Shown here: in pieces, positions 43,188 to 52,351 of the stretch | Layout: the number at the start of each line of letters is the position of its first letter | How positions within the stretch are numbered: the stretch's first letter is position 1 | Assembly (NCBI GenBank): GCA_947628615.1 | Contig: CANRAO010000005.1 | Span: 19,497-83,496 of the forward strand | Reading direction: 5' to 3' | From: an uncultured Clostridia bacterium | GTDB lineage: Bacteria > Bacillota > Clostridia > Oscillospirales > Ruminococcaceae | Length of the DNA stretch: 64,000 bases | Translations under genes and position numbers: made by a program | Notes under the pieces: model-generated | The model's database searches: none | The model's input: only the letters and a program-made list of their open reading frames with translations | What the model was told of the DNA's origin: nothing

Positions 43188-44759
43188 ATGAGAGTTTCAA
43201 TGTACGATTCTACTCTGCGTGACGGCGCTCAGGGTGAAAATATGAACTTCTCGGTTCAGGATAAAATTGCAATTACAAAAGCTCTTGACGAAATCGGCAT
43301 AGATTTTATTGAAGCGGGAAACCCATTTTCTAACCCAAAGGACAAAGAGTTCTTTGAAGCAAGCAAGAGCTTAGAGCTTTCACATTCAAAAATCGTAGCT
43401 TTCGGCTCTACAAGGCGAGCAAACACTGATATTAAAGAGGACAAATCAGTAAACGTAATGGCAGAGGTACCTTGCGATTATGTTGCAATATTCGGAAAAA
43501 GCTGGGATCTTCACGCAACAAAAATTTTAAACACAACGCTTGAAGAAAACCTCAATATGATTTACGACACTGTAAAATATCTTACCGACAAAGGAAAATA
43601 TGTTTTCTTTGACGCAGAACATTTCTTTGACGGGTATAAAAACAATCCTGAGTATGCAATTGAAACTCTTAAAACTGCCGAAAAAGCAGGTGCTAAATCT
43701 ATCGCTCTTTGCGATACAAACGGAGGTTGCTTTCCTCATGAGATTGAAAATATAGTTAAAGAAGTTTGCAAAATTATTTCCTGTGAAGTCGGGATTCACT
43801 GCCATAACGATTCGGGCTGTGCTGTTGCAAATACCGTCTCTGCCGTTATCGGCGGAGCAACAAGCGTTCAGGGAACTTTTATAGGCATAGGCGAGCGATG
43901 CGGAAACACTTGCCTTTCAACAGTTATTCCTAACCTACAGCTAAAACTAGGCTATGAAGTTGTACCTGAATCTTCTATGAAAAAGCTGACCTCTTATGCA
44001 CGATACATAGCAGAGCTTTCTAACATTACACTTCCTGACGGGCTTTCATATGTAGGCAAATCGGCTTTTGCACATAAGGGCGGAATGCACATTGACGGAG
44101 TATCAAAGCTGTCAAGATCATTTGAGCATATTGACCCCTCAGAGGTAGGAAACGAACGGCAATTTTTACTAAGCGAAGTTTCAGGCAGAACGGCGATACT
44201 ATCAAAAATCAAGGCTTTTCTTCCCGATATTGAAAAGGGGTCGCCTGTTCTGGCAGATGTTCTTGAAATGCTTAAGTTTCAAGAACAGAAAGGTTTTCAA
44301 TATGAAGCCGCTGACGCTTCATTTGAGCTTTTGGTAAAAAGATTTTTAGGTCTGCTCAAACCGTTTTTCCACATAGAGTTTTTCAAAGTGATCACAGAGC
44401 CTGAAGGCGATAGAGAATCACCTGCCTGCGCTATGGTAAAGGTAAAGGTATCAGATAAATGCAAAATGGCAGCAGACGAAGGAAACGGTCCTGTAAATGC
44501 TCTTGATAAGGCAATAAGAAACGCTCTCGCAGAATACTATCCTGATGTTCTGTCTCATATAAACCTAATAGACTACAAGGTTAGAGTAGTTGATACAGCG
44601 TCTGCAACAGCGGCGGCTGTAAGAGTTTTAATTGAATCGACAGACGGTCAGAATGTATGGACTACGGTCGGAGCTTCAACAGATATTATAAACGCATCCG
44701 TTAAAGCACTGGTCGACAGTATTGAATATAAGCTGATGAAAGTACAAGAGCAACGGTAA
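43188..44759 (+). CDS. cimA: (R)-citramalate synthase
   Basis: Condenses pyruvate and acetyl-CoA to citramalate, the entry to the threonine-independent route to 2-oxobutyrate and isoleucine. The 523 residues include the HMGL-like TIM barrel (YDSTLRDGAQGENMNFS, GIHCHNDSGCAVANT with its metal-binding His, GERCGNT, FAHKGGMHIDGV) and a C-terminal LeuA dimerisation/allosteric domain (about residues 375-510). The STLRDGAQ start and the long C-terminus distinguish CimA from isopropylmalate synthase LeuA. Position behind ilvB under an Ile T-box supports the assignment. GGAGAG precedes the ATG. Its stop codon abuts repeat R2. Confidence 0.92.
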   Translation: MRVSMYDSTLRDGAQGENMNFSVQDKIAITKALDEIGIDFIEAGNPFSNPKDKEFFEASKSLELSHSKIVAFGSTRRANTDIKEDKSVNVMAEVPCDYVAIFGKSWDLHATKILNTTLEENLNMIYDTVKYLTDKGKYVFFDAEHFFDGYKNNPEYAIETLKTAEKAGAKSIALCDTNGGCFPHEIENIVKEVCKIISCEVGIHCHNDSGCAVANTVSAVIGGATSVQGTFIGIGERCGNTCLSTVIPNLQLKLGYEVVPESSMKKLTSYARYIAELSNITLPDGLSYVGKSAFAHKGGMHIDGVSKLSRSFEHIDPSEVGNERQFLLSEVSGRTAILSKIKAFLPDIEKGSPVLADVLEMLKFQEQKGFQYEAADASFELLVKRFLGLLKPFFHIEFFKVITEPEGDRESPACAMVKVKVSDKCKMAADEGNGPVNALDKAIRNALAEYYPDVLSHINLIDYKVRVVDTASATAAAVRVLIESTDGQNVWTTVGASTDIINASVKALVDSIEYKLMKVQEQR

Positions 44760-44850
44760 CCGGCGAGCCGCCGGTTATCGCTGCCTTTTGGGAGTTAGCA
44801 CAATGTGATAATTTATACAACAGCATACTAGTAACTATAGGCAAAAGGCA
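44757..44850 (+). repeat. dispersed hairpin repeat, copy R2
   Basis: It begins at the cimA stop codon: GGTAACCGGCG-AG-CGCCGGTTATC hairpin, CGCTGCC, then a body ending CAGCATACTAGTAACTATAGGCAA. It has the same order and orientation as R1. Confidence 0.7.
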
Positions 44851-44852
44851 AG

Positions 44853-44884
44853 AAAAGCGTTCGGAAAAATTCCGAACGCTTTTG
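44853..44884. terminator. strong bidirectional terminator after cimA
   Basis: AAAAGCGTTCGGA, five-base loop, TCCGAACGCTTTT: a perfect 13-bp stem. Confidence 0.92.
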
Positions 44885-44939
44885 TTTCACTGTTAGTTAC
44901 AACTCGCCAACAATTAAATTATAACATATATCACTTTCC

Positions 44940-45095
44940 AAAGGCAGCAGTGGCTCCGGCGGCTCGCCAATCTTGTCTCTTGTTTCTAAAATTCTTGTCT
45001 CTAGGTACTAGCCTGCCGTTGTGCAAAGTAAACACATTCTAAAAACTTTCCAAAGGCAGCAGTGCCTCCGGCGGCCCGCCGGTTATCGCTGCCAA
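44940..45095 (-). repeat. dispersed hairpin repeat, copy R3 (nested or doubled)
   Basis: Read on the minus strand from 45095: GGCAGCGATAACCGGCGG and a GCCGCCGG hairpin, CTGCCTTTGGAAAG, then GGCAGGCTAGTACCTAGAG and ACAAGAAT, homologous to R1. After TTTTAGAAACAAGAGACAAGA a second 5' half follows (GGCGAGCCGCCGGAG, CTGCTGCCTTTGGAAAG). The first bases overlap the last codons and stop of comM. The 320 bases between cimA and comM hold only these repeats and the terminator. Confidence 0.7.
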
Positions 45096-46609
45096 TACTT
45101 TCTGTCAAGACTTCTGTACTGAACAGCCTGTGCAATGTGTGATTTTTGAATAACATCGTTCTTTTCCATATCCGCAATGGTTCTAGCGACTTTAACAATT
45201 TTATCGTATGCACGAGCGGATAAACCCAACCTTTCAAATACGCTTTTAAGCATAGTGTTAGCATCGTCTGTCATTGGGCAAACTTCATGAAGAATATCTG
45301 ATGTAATGTTTGCATTACAGGTGATTTTTGTATTTCTGAATCTTCTGTTCTGTATTTCTCTTGCCTCAAAAACACGCTCTCTTATCTGCGATGAGGTCTC
45401 CGACTTCTCTCTTGAAGAAATGCTTTCATACTCAACAGGAGCAACCTCAAGATGTATATCAAATCTGTCTATTAACGGTCCCGAAATCTTAGAAAGATAC
45501 TTCGCCACCTGACTTGGCGTGCATATACATTTTCTTGTAGGGTGTCCGTAATATCCGCACGGACAGGGATTCATAGCGGCAACCAGCATTACAGAACACG
45601 GATATGTAATATTTCCCCAAGCTCTCGAAATAGTTACAACACCATCCTCTAAAGGCTGACGCAAAGCCTCTAAAGTTTTCCTGTCAAATTCGGCAAGCTC
45701 GTCCAAAAATAAAAGACCGTTATGTGAAAGAGATATTTCTCCCGGCTTTGGGATTGCCCCACCTCCTGTCAGCCCTGCTTGTGAGATCGTATGATGCGGA
45801 CTTCTAAAAGGCCGCTTTGTAATAAGCGGAGTGTCAGGATTCAAAACACCTGCTACAGAATATAAATTTGTAGCTTCAATTGACTCCTCAAAGGTCATCT
45901 TAGGAAGAATGGTAGGAAGTCTTTTTGCAAGCATACTCTTTCCGCTTCCAGGTGAACCTATCATCATAACATTATGACCGCCGCATGCTGCGATCTCAAG
46001 CGCCTTTTTTGCCCCTGCCTGACCTCTTACATCGGAAAAGTCAAGCGTGTCAAAATAATCTATATCTTTCGGTATGTATCTTTTTTCAGGAATTAACGGT
46101 GTTGATATAAAGTGAAACAAAAGCTCCTTCAGATCTTTCACTCCGTAAACGGTTATACCTTCAACAACCGACGCTTCAAATGCGTTCTTTTTGGGTACAA
46201 ATATTTCCTTTATACCCATTTTATGCGCATATAAAACCATAGGGAGAACTCCGTTAACTTCTCTTATCTCCCCTCCTAATGATACCTCGCCAATAAATGC
46301 CTTATCTCTTGTTGCCGACTCTCCAATATGACCGGACACTACAAGCACTGCTACAGAAATAGCCATATCAAAAGACGACTGCGTTTTTCTTATATCAGCA
46401 GGGGCAAGATTAACGGTAACAGCCTGCTCGGGAAATGGAATTTTACATGAACGAAATGCACTTTTTATTCTTTCACGGCTTTCTCTTACTACAGTGTCGG
46501 CTTGTCCGACAATATCAAATTTAGGCAATCCGTATGACGCCTCGATCTCTACTGTAACACCGAACGAGTTCATACCTAAAAGACCTATGCTGTTTATTTT
46601 AGCAAACAT
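45083..46609 (-). CDS. comM: ComM/YifB-family Mg-chelatase-like AAA+ ATPase
   Basis: This family includes ComM, a branch-migration helicase used in natural transformation. The 508 residues have an N-terminal Lon-protease-like domain (residues 1-170; GLPKFDIVGQADTVVRESRERIKSA), then the AAA+ core with Walker A GSPGSGKSM, Walker B LLFLDELAEF, FRSPHHTISQAGLTGGG and a cysteine-rich insert PCPCGYYGHPTRKCICTP. The C-terminus ends RSLDRKYWQR. The stop and last codons lie inside repeat R3. comEC is also in this window, so two competence-type genes are present. Confidence 0.94.
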   Translation of the reverse strand: MFAKINSIGLLGMNSFGVTVEIEASYGLPKFDIVGQADTVVRESRERIKSAFRSCKIPFPEQAVTVNLAPADIRKTQSSFDMAISVAVLVVSGHIGESATRDKAFIGEVSLGGEIREVNGVLPMVLYAHKMGIKEIFVPKKNAFEASVVEGITVYGVKDLKELLFHFISTPLIPEKRYIPKDIDYFDTLDFSDVRGQAGAKKALEIAACGGHNVMMIGSPGSGKSMLAKRLPTILPKMTFEESIEATNLYSVAGVLNPDTPLITKRPFRSPHHTISQAGLTGGGAIPKPGEISLSHNGLLFLDELAEFDRKTLEALRQPLEDGVVTISRAWGNITYPCSVMLVAAMNPCPCGYYGHPTRKCICTPSQVAKYLSKISGPLIDRFDIHLEVAPVEYESISSREKSETSSQIRERVFEAREIQNRRFRNTKITCNANITSDILHEVCPMTDDANTMLKSVFERLGLSARAYDKIVKVARTIADMEKNDVIQKSHIAQAVQYRSLDRKYWQR

Positions 46610-46646
46610 TATGTCAATCTCCCTTTCTGTCAGTGTGAAAATCTAT

Positions 46647-48224
46647 TTAATTCTCAATAATCTGTACCGCAATTTTAATTCCATCAACTGCAGAACTCAT
46701 AATTCCTCCTGCATAGCCTGCTCCCTCTCCGCAGGGGAAAAGATTCTCACAGTTAAGTGAACGGTAACTGTCTGTTCTTGTTATGCGAACAGGCGATGAG
46801 GTTCTTGTTTCAGGTGCGGTAAGAAGTGCGTCGCCAAAACCAAAGCATTTCATCTTGCTTGAAAAATCATTAAGTCCCGTTTCCAGCATATCCGTAACAA
46901 TTACCGGAAACAAATCTCTTAGTTCTACCGCTTTCAGACCCCTTGAGTATGTGCCTTTTATTGACGATTTTATGCTCGGATTTCTGCTGAAAAAGCCCTC
47001 AACCGTTGTAGCAGGTGCAGTATAATCCTCCCCGGCAAGCTTGTATGCACGGGATTCTATCTCCCTTTGAAAATAAATCCCGTCAAGCGGCTTAGAACCG
47101 AAGTCCATTGGTGTTACCGATACAACTACGGCAGAGTTTGCATTTTCTCCGTTTCTTGAAAACTCGCTCATACCGTTTGTAACAATTGTTTTTTCTTCGC
47201 TTTCCGCAGGTACAACATATCCGCCTGGGCACATACAGAATGTGTAAACTCCCTTGCCGTTCCTATCTCTCTTTGACAGCTGATATTCTCCCTTAGGCAG
47301 AAGCGGATTTCCCGCATTATCGCCATAAAGACTTATATCTACATCTCTCTGCCTATGTTCAATTCTTACTCCTACCGAAAACGGTTTTGGCTCAAGAACA
47401 ATATTCTTTCTCGCCAGAAGTTCAAAAGTGTCTCTTGCCGAATGACCGACAGCAAGAATCACATCGTCAACCTGAATAGAAAATCTGTTTGTTTTTATCT
47501 CGCTGATTTTTCCGTTTCTGAAAGTGAAATCCTCAAGCTTTGTTTCAAAATATATCTCTCCGCCTAAAGATAAAATCCGCTCTCTTATTGCTTTGACAAT
47601 GCTTCTCAGATTATCTGTTCCTATATGAGCCTTGGCCTTCGTGAGTATTTCCCTAGGCGCCCCGAACTCAACAAATCTCTCAAGTATATATCTGCACAGC
47701 TTGTCCTTAATTCTTGAAGTAAGTTTACCGTCAGAAAATGTGCCTGCTCCGCCCTCTCCAAACTGAATGTTGGACATCTCATTGAAAGCGCCTCCGTTTA
47801 GAAATGTATCGACCGATGAAATACGCTTTTCAATCTGTTCTCCGCGTTCTATAACTATCGGCTTTATTCCGTTTTCAGCCAACACAAGAGCTGAAAACAT
47901 TCCTGCCGGACCAAAGCCTATTACTGCAACCTTTTTATTCTCATTACCACTTTTAAGTTTAGGTGAAAATCCAAACTCCTCATAATAAATTGCCGATTTA
48001 AGCGTTTTGCACAGCTCTTTTTCACATTGTGCATCAAAAAGCTGTATAAAAACTGAATGAACAAACCTTATGTTATCCCTGTCTCTTGCGTCTATTGATG
48101 TCTTGTGAATTTCGATTTTACGCACATCGCTTTTCTTTAGTGAAGCACTTTTTAATGCCTTGGAAAAAACACTTTCCTTATTTGCGTCAAGCGGCGTTTT
48201 AATTCCCGAAATAATTACAGGCAT
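46647..48224 (-). CDS. Uncharacterised FAD-dependent dehydrogenase (COG2509 type)
   Basis: A 525-residue flavoprotein. An N-terminal domain of about 95 residues (HKTSIDARDRDNIRFVHSV) precedes the FAD-binding Rossmann motif VAVIGFGPAGMFSALVLAENG (about residues 99-119) and IERGEQ. FGEGGAGTFSDGKL, DDVILAVGHSARDTFELL, TFCMCPGGYVVPA and a final LFPCGEGAGYAGGIMSSAVDG are all typical of this family, whose reaction is unknown. It lies between comM and cdaR on the same strand; no functional link is evident. Confidence 0.9.
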   Translation of the reverse strand: MPVIISGIKTPLDANKESVFSKALKSASLKKSDVRKIEIHKTSIDARDRDNIRFVHSVFIQLFDAQCEKELCKTLKSAIYYEEFGFSPKLKSGNENKKVAVIGFGPAGMFSALVLAENGIKPIVIERGEQIEKRISSVDTFLNGGAFNEMSNIQFGEGGAGTFSDGKLTSRIKDKLCRYILERFVEFGAPREILTKAKAHIGTDNLRSIVKAIRERILSLGGEIYFETKLEDFTFRNGKISEIKTNRFSIQVDDVILAVGHSARDTFELLARKNIVLEPKPFSVGVRIEHRQRDVDISLYGDNAGNPLLPKGEYQLSKRDRNGKGVYTFCMCPGGYVVPAESEEKTIVTNGMSEFSRNGENANSAVVVSVTPMDFGSKPLDGIYFQREIESRAYKLAGEDYTAPATTVEGFFSRNPSIKSSIKGTYSRGLKAVELRDLFPVIVTDMLETGLNDFSSKMKCFGFGDALLTAPETRTSSPVRITRTDSYRSLNCENLFPCGEGAGYAGGIMSSAVDGIKIAVQIIEN

Positions 48225-48270
48225 AACATTTCACCTTCTCAAAATATACTTATGCTAATGTTTATCTATA

Positions 48271-48300
48271 AAAAAGGGTGACATTTTATTGCCACCCAAA
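48271..48300 (-). terminator. terminator of cdaA-cdaR
   Basis: Minus strand GGGTGGC, AATAAAAT, GTCACCC, then T6. Confidence 0.88.
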
Positions 48301-48375
48301 AATTCGATAGGGACAAAGTCCCACGCTTAAATCTTACGTCTTTAAACATCATCAATCTTCAAGGGCTTAAATTTT

Positions 48376-49647
48376 CTAACTGACCTCAATAGTTATGTCA
48401 TAATAGCCATAAGCCCACACCTTGCCGTTATTAGGTGCATATATCATTACAGATTTAGTATATGATCCTTTATTCAGAGTTTCTCCGTTTAAATCTAACA
48501 CTGCGATAAAATCAGACGCCTTGATAGACGAAATAACTTTTTCAGGTCCGTAAATCGTTATATCTGTTATCTGATTGGTTCTTTTTGTTATCCTGTTGTC
48601 GTCAGACTTGTTTATTACTCTTATCTGAGAGTTTTTAAGCGAGATAATCTTTTTTCTGAGATTGTTCTTTTTAACCTTTACAGTTACCGTACTGATTCCG
48701 GAAGCATTTATCAAACCGCTTTCTGTTTTAACATCTAAATCAAATTTAGCTCCTGGACGAATATCGCTTAACTGAAGGTATCCCAGATGATTTGATACAA
48801 CATCTTCAATATTGTTATTCGGCGACAGTACATCTATGCTGTCATCAGACATTGAATACTCTATTACAGACTCGTCAAAATTATCCGGTGCTCCTTGTAT
48901 TCCAATCGAAAACGGAAGCGTCTTTCTCATATAAACAGAAAAGTCTATTGTAAACTCCTCTGTTCCCAGAGTTATATCTGACTGATCAATAATCTTGTCA
49001 TTCTGATACAAAACTACATCAGAGGATGTCGTGGTGTACGACTCTGATAAGGAAAGCTTTCCGTCAAACCTCACCTTGACATCGGTTATCATATCTATCT
49101 TATCCTTAGGTCCTTTTATTTCAACCTTCTCAGGCGATACTGAAGCCTCTGTCAATGTATAGCCCTCACTTGCGCTTACACCCGTCGCATCAACAGTAAC
49201 ATCTTTTTCTACAGTTTCTATATAGTCAAGACTTACTTTAACCTTGCTTGGAGTTATATTTTCTACCGAGAATTCATCGTCATTCTTAGACTGGATTCTG
49301 ACGTCAAGTTCATACTCCCCTGATTTTTCAACCTTTGACGCGTCAACAGTTGCATAAAGATCGTCGCTTGAGTAGTTTCCTATTTCATATCTCATTCCGT
49401 TTATAGTTGCGCTTACCTGATTAACATCGTAATTAACAACTGATAGTCCTTCACGCTCTGCTTTAGTTCCTGTTAAGTCAACAGAAATCGGAATGTTTGA
49501 TACAGTTTTGTACATAGAAGGGTAAAGCGTAAGAGATAATGCTATCCAAATAATCACGGCTATTACAACTGAAAATATCCTTAAAAACAGCTTATTATCA
49601 AAAAGGTGCTCTAAATCTATTTTTGCTCTTTTTGTACGCTTTTCCAT
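48376..49647 (-). CDS. cdaR: CdaR/YbbR-type regulator of diadenylate cyclase
   Basis: Membrane-anchored partner of CdaA. The 423 residues start with a basic stretch and one membrane helix (FLRIFSVVIAVIIWIALSL, about residues 22-40), followed by about four extracytoplasmic YbbR repeats of 75-85 residues, each with a pattern like VSPEKVEIKGPKDKI. Its ATG lies inside the end of cdaA (31-base overlap) with GAGGGTG before it, so translation is coupled. glmM, the usual third gene of the cluster, is not next; a terminator follows. Confidence 0.92.
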   Translation of the reverse strand: MEKRTKRAKIDLEHLFDNKLFLRIFSVVIAVIIWIALSLTLYPSMYKTVSNIPISVDLTGTKAEREGLSVVNYDVNQVSATINGMRYEIGNYSSDDLYATVDASKVEKSGEYELDVRIQSKNDDEFSVENITPSKVKVSLDYIETVEKDVTVDATGVSASEGYTLTEASVSPEKVEIKGPKDKIDMITDVKVRFDGKLSLSESYTTTSSDVVLYQNDKIIDQSDITLGTEEFTIDFSVYMRKTLPFSIGIQGAPDNFDESVIEYSMSDDSIDVLSPNNNIEDVVSNHLGYLQLSDIRPGAKFDLDVKTESGLINASGISTVTVKVKKNNLRKKIISLKNSQIRVINKSDDNRITKRTNQITDITIYGPEKVISSIKASDFIAVLDLNGETLNKGSYTKSVMIYAPNNGKVWAYGYYDITIEVS

Positions 49648-50507
49648 TTTTTCTTCACCCTCTTTGCAAATCCGCCTTTATCCTTTTCAGATACATCAGA
49701 TATTAAGCGTTTTTTCAGAAGTCTTTTAAGGCTCTCTTTAGAAAATCCCCGTGTGAGTTCACCCTCCTCAGCAACAGAAATGTTTCCCGTTTCCTCAGAA
49801 ACGACTATTACAATAGCATCGGATACTTCACTTATTCCGATCGCTGCTCTGTGCCTTGAACCAAGCTGTTTATTGATAAACTCTTCCTTCTGCGGCGTGG
49901 GAAGAAAGCATCCTGCCGCTAAAATTTCAGCGTCTCTTATTATAACAGCTCCGTCGTGAAGCGGAGAATTTGGGAAAAATATATTTCCGAAGATAGCATC
50001 GCTTGGTCTGCAGTTAAGTATAGTTCCGTTTGCAACTTGCTCGCCGAGCTTTGTCTTTCTTTCACACACTATCAGAGCGCCTGTTTTTGTCTTTGAAAGA
50101 TTGGCTGCCGCATCGCATATAGAATCTATACATTCAGTCCATGCAGAACGGTCCTCTTGATTATCCGAATTGATAAACGACAAATTCGCAACCTTGGTAC
50201 GTCCCATCTTTTCAAGAATTCTTCTCAGCTCCGGCTGGAAAACTATTATCAGTGCGACAAATCCCCACTTAAAGAAGTTTTCAAGCAGAAAGGTCATTGT
50301 CTTTAATTCAAGAAGTGATGCTATTAAATAACACAGCAATATAAGAATTATTCCCTTAACAAGCTGTCCTGCTCTGGTCTCTCTGACTATTTGCGTTCCC
50401 TTAAAAATAAGATAGGATAAAATAGCCATATCTATTAAATCAACAATCGTTATCGATTTAAAAACGCTTACAAAAGCCTGTAAGACTTCAGATACTGCAG
50501 ACAACAC
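49617..50507 (-). CDS. cdaA: Diadenylate cyclase CdaA (c-di-AMP synthase)
   Basis: Makes cyclic di-AMP from two ATP; the signal controls potassium, osmolytes and wall homeostasis. Three membrane helices occupy the first 100 residues. The DAC domain has the catalytic DGAVIIRDAEILAAGCFLP and GSRHRAAIGISEVSDAIVIVVSEETG motifs (DGA and RHR). The start is put at a GTG (50507) because GGAAGGGA stands seven bases before it, giving 296 residues; another GTG two codons upstream and an ATG at 50549 are less likely. A promoter (TTGTCT, 16 bases, TATAAT) lies at 50538-50565. Confidence 0.95.
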   Translation of the reverse strand: MLSAVSEVLQAFVSVFKSITIVDLIDMAILSYLIFKGTQIVRETRAGQLVKGIILILLCYLIASLLELKTMTFLLENFFKWGFVALIIVFQPELRRILEKMGRTKVANLSFINSDNQEDRSAWTECIDSICDAAANLSKTKTGALIVCERKTKLGEQVANGTILNCRPSDAIFGNIFFPNSPLHDGAVIIRDAEILAAGCFLPTPQKEEFINKQLGSRHRAAIGISEVSDAIVIVVSEETGNISVAEEGELTRGFSKESLKRLLKKRLISDVSEKDKGGFAKRVKKKWKSVQKEQK

Positions 50508-50537
50508 ATTCACTTCCCTTCCGATTTTTAAAATTAT

Positions 50538-50565
50538 ATTATAACACAATTATTCCAACAGACAA
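50538..50565 (-). promoter_or_regulatory. sigma-A promoter of cdaA
   Basis: Minus strand TTGTCT (50560-50565), 16 bases, TATAAT (50538-50543). Confidence 0.65.
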
Positions 50566-50702
50566 TAAACGGCAGCAACCGTATAACGTCTTTTAAATTA
50601 TGTTTTATTTTTTAAGTTTTCAGCTATGCAATTTTAATTTCACAGCTTTATCTAATAACTATCTATAAATATTATAACACACCGATATTATTTTAACAAG
50701 AG

Positions 50703-51842
50703 CTAAATCCCAATATTATTTACTTTTTTTAGCTCTGTTATAACTTTTCTAACTTCTATTTCACTATTGAATACCGAGGGTGAAAACCTCGTCAAACCGT
50801 CTTTATCTGTACCGAGTGTTTTGTGGGCAAGCGCTGAGCAATGAAAACCTCCACGAAGTGCAAAGCCAAGGTTGCTCAGATATTCGGTTACCTCAAATGA
50901 ATTTGCATTTTTATAACTAAATGAAACCAAAGGAGCATAACCCTTATTCTCGTTTCTGAATACCGTAAAATTATTTAATCGTCCTACCTGAGAAGCAAAC
51001 AAATCGCACAATCTGTCCTCTTTTCTTTTTATATTATTCAATCCCGTATTTTTAACAAAATCAACTCCTGCTCCGAGCGAAATTATTCCCGGAACATTAA
51101 CTGTTCCGCTTTCCAACTGTTCGGGAAGAAAATCTGTCTGCTCAAGCTCAAGCGAAGTTGCTCCTGTTCCTCCTTCAATAATTGTACTTAATTTATACTT
51201 TCCGTCCGAAATAAGCACGCCTGTTCCCGGAAGTCCGTAAAGGCCCTTATGACCTGCACAGCATATGAAGTTTATTCCCTCTCCCAGCTTGATGTCGAGT
51301 ACTCCTGCTCCCTGTGCAGCATCCAGAATAAAACATATTCCACGCTTTTTGCAGATGGCTGCTATTTCATTGAACGGAAGAATCTCTCCCGTTACATTTG
51401 AAGCCGCCATCATACAAATGCACTTTGTATTACTCCTTATCAGCGACTTAAAATTTGAAATCGTCTTTTCATTGCTGTCTTCGACCTCTGCAACGGAGTA
51501 ACTTACATTCTGCCTTGAATGGGCAAGATTAAAGGCAGGACGGGCTACGGCATTATGCTCAAGAGAAGATATTATTATGTGTCCTCCGCTCTGCATTATA
51601 CCTTTCATTGCAAAGTTGACAGCATGGGTACAGTTAAGCGTAAAAACAACATTTTCAGGCTTTGCATTGAAAAATTCTGCTATTTTTTCTCGTACTTTAT
51701 AAACCTCGTCTGCCACCCTCAAAGACATTTTGTGTCCGCTTCTTCCAGGATTTCCGCCTAAATATCTTGAAGCATAATAAGCTCTGTTAAGTACAGCTTT
51801 TGGTTTCGGAAAGGTTGTTGCTGAATTATCAAAATATATCAT
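50703..51842 (-). CDS. Cysteine desulfurase / selenocysteine lyase-family PLP enzyme
   Basis: A class V aminotransferase-fold enzyme that takes sulfur (or selenium) from cysteine. The 379 residues show the N-terminal YFDNSATTFPKP, SSLEHNAVARPA, ILDAAQGAGVLDI (PLP-binding Asp) and CAGHKGLYGLPGTG with the PLP Lys. The catalytic Cys is in ALRGGFHCSALAHKTLGT. The next gene upstream encodes a small Se/S-carrier-like protein; the pair suggests persulfide or selenide transfer to a special acceptor rather than general Fe-S assembly. No IscU/SufU gene is adjacent. Confidence 0.9.
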   Translation of the reverse strand: MIYFDNSATTFPKPKAVLNRAYYASRYLGGNPGRSGHKMSLRVADEVYKVREKIAEFFNAKPENVVFTLNCTHAVNFAMKGIMQSGGHIIISSLEHNAVARPAFNLAHSRQNVSYSVAEVEDSNEKTISNFKSLIRSNTKCICMMAASNVTGEILPFNEIAAICKKRGICFILDAAQGAGVLDIKLGEGINFICCAGHKGLYGLPGTGVLISDGKYKLSTIIEGGTGATSLELEQTDFLPEQLESGTVNVPGIISLGAGVDFVKNTGLNNIKRKEDRLCDLFASQVGRLNNFTVFRNENKGYAPLVSFSYKNANSFEVTEYLSNLGFALRGGFHCSALAHKTLGTDKDGLTRFSPSVFNSEIEVRKVITELKKVNNIGI

Positions 51843-51966
51843 CTTAACATATGCGCTCCTTTAAGAGCATACCTCCTTTTCAATTATATTTATTTCTTTG
51901 ATTTGGCTGATTAAGATCAATATTTTAGATAAAGATTAAAAATCACAATACCTTTCGAATAATCTG

Positions 51967-52185
51967 TTAAGGAAGTTTTTGATATGCCTTATGGGTTATA
52001 TTCTCAGCATCGAGAATTGAAAATATATATTTTAAATCGTCTCTTACCCTTATTGAATAGCCGCAACCTGATCCCAGATTTTTCGGCGTTTTTTGTATCT
52101 CGCAATAAAGTCCCATATTATTGAGAAGCTTCTTTGCTTTCATGGCATAAGTTATCGATGAAACTGCTATCAGGCTTTTTTGCAT
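51967..52185 (-). CDS. Small DUF3343 (putative Se/S carrier) protein
   Basis: A 72-residue protein with the DUF3343 pattern: SLIAVSSITYAMKAKKLL at the N-terminus and a conserved Cys in LGSGCGYSIRV (about residues 44-52), the probable sulfur- or selenium-carrying Cys. Members often occur with cysteine desulfurases or selenium genes, as here (desulfurase 124 bases downstream). AAAGGAGG lies 11 bases before the ATG. Biochemical function is unproven. Confidence 0.85.
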   Translation of the reverse strand: MQKSLIAVSSITYAMKAKKLLNNMGLYCEIQKTPKNLGSGCGYSIRVRDDLKYIFSILDAENITHKAYQKLP

Positions 52186-52351
52186 TGTTACTTAGTCCTC
52201 CTTTGTCATTGACAATAAATATTAGGGGCATTAATATAATATGACTTATTCATTTAATCGTGAACAGAATTCGATATAAACTTACAAAAAAGCACAAAAA
52301 ATTGAATAAATTTAAGTTTGTATTTCACCAAAAATACAAAAATAAATTTAA

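Noticed and set aside
44760..45082. A missed small gene between cimA and comM
   Set aside because: The region is explained by repeats R2 and R3 and a strong terminator; an 87-codon frame at 45001-45264 overlaps comM out of frame and has no support.
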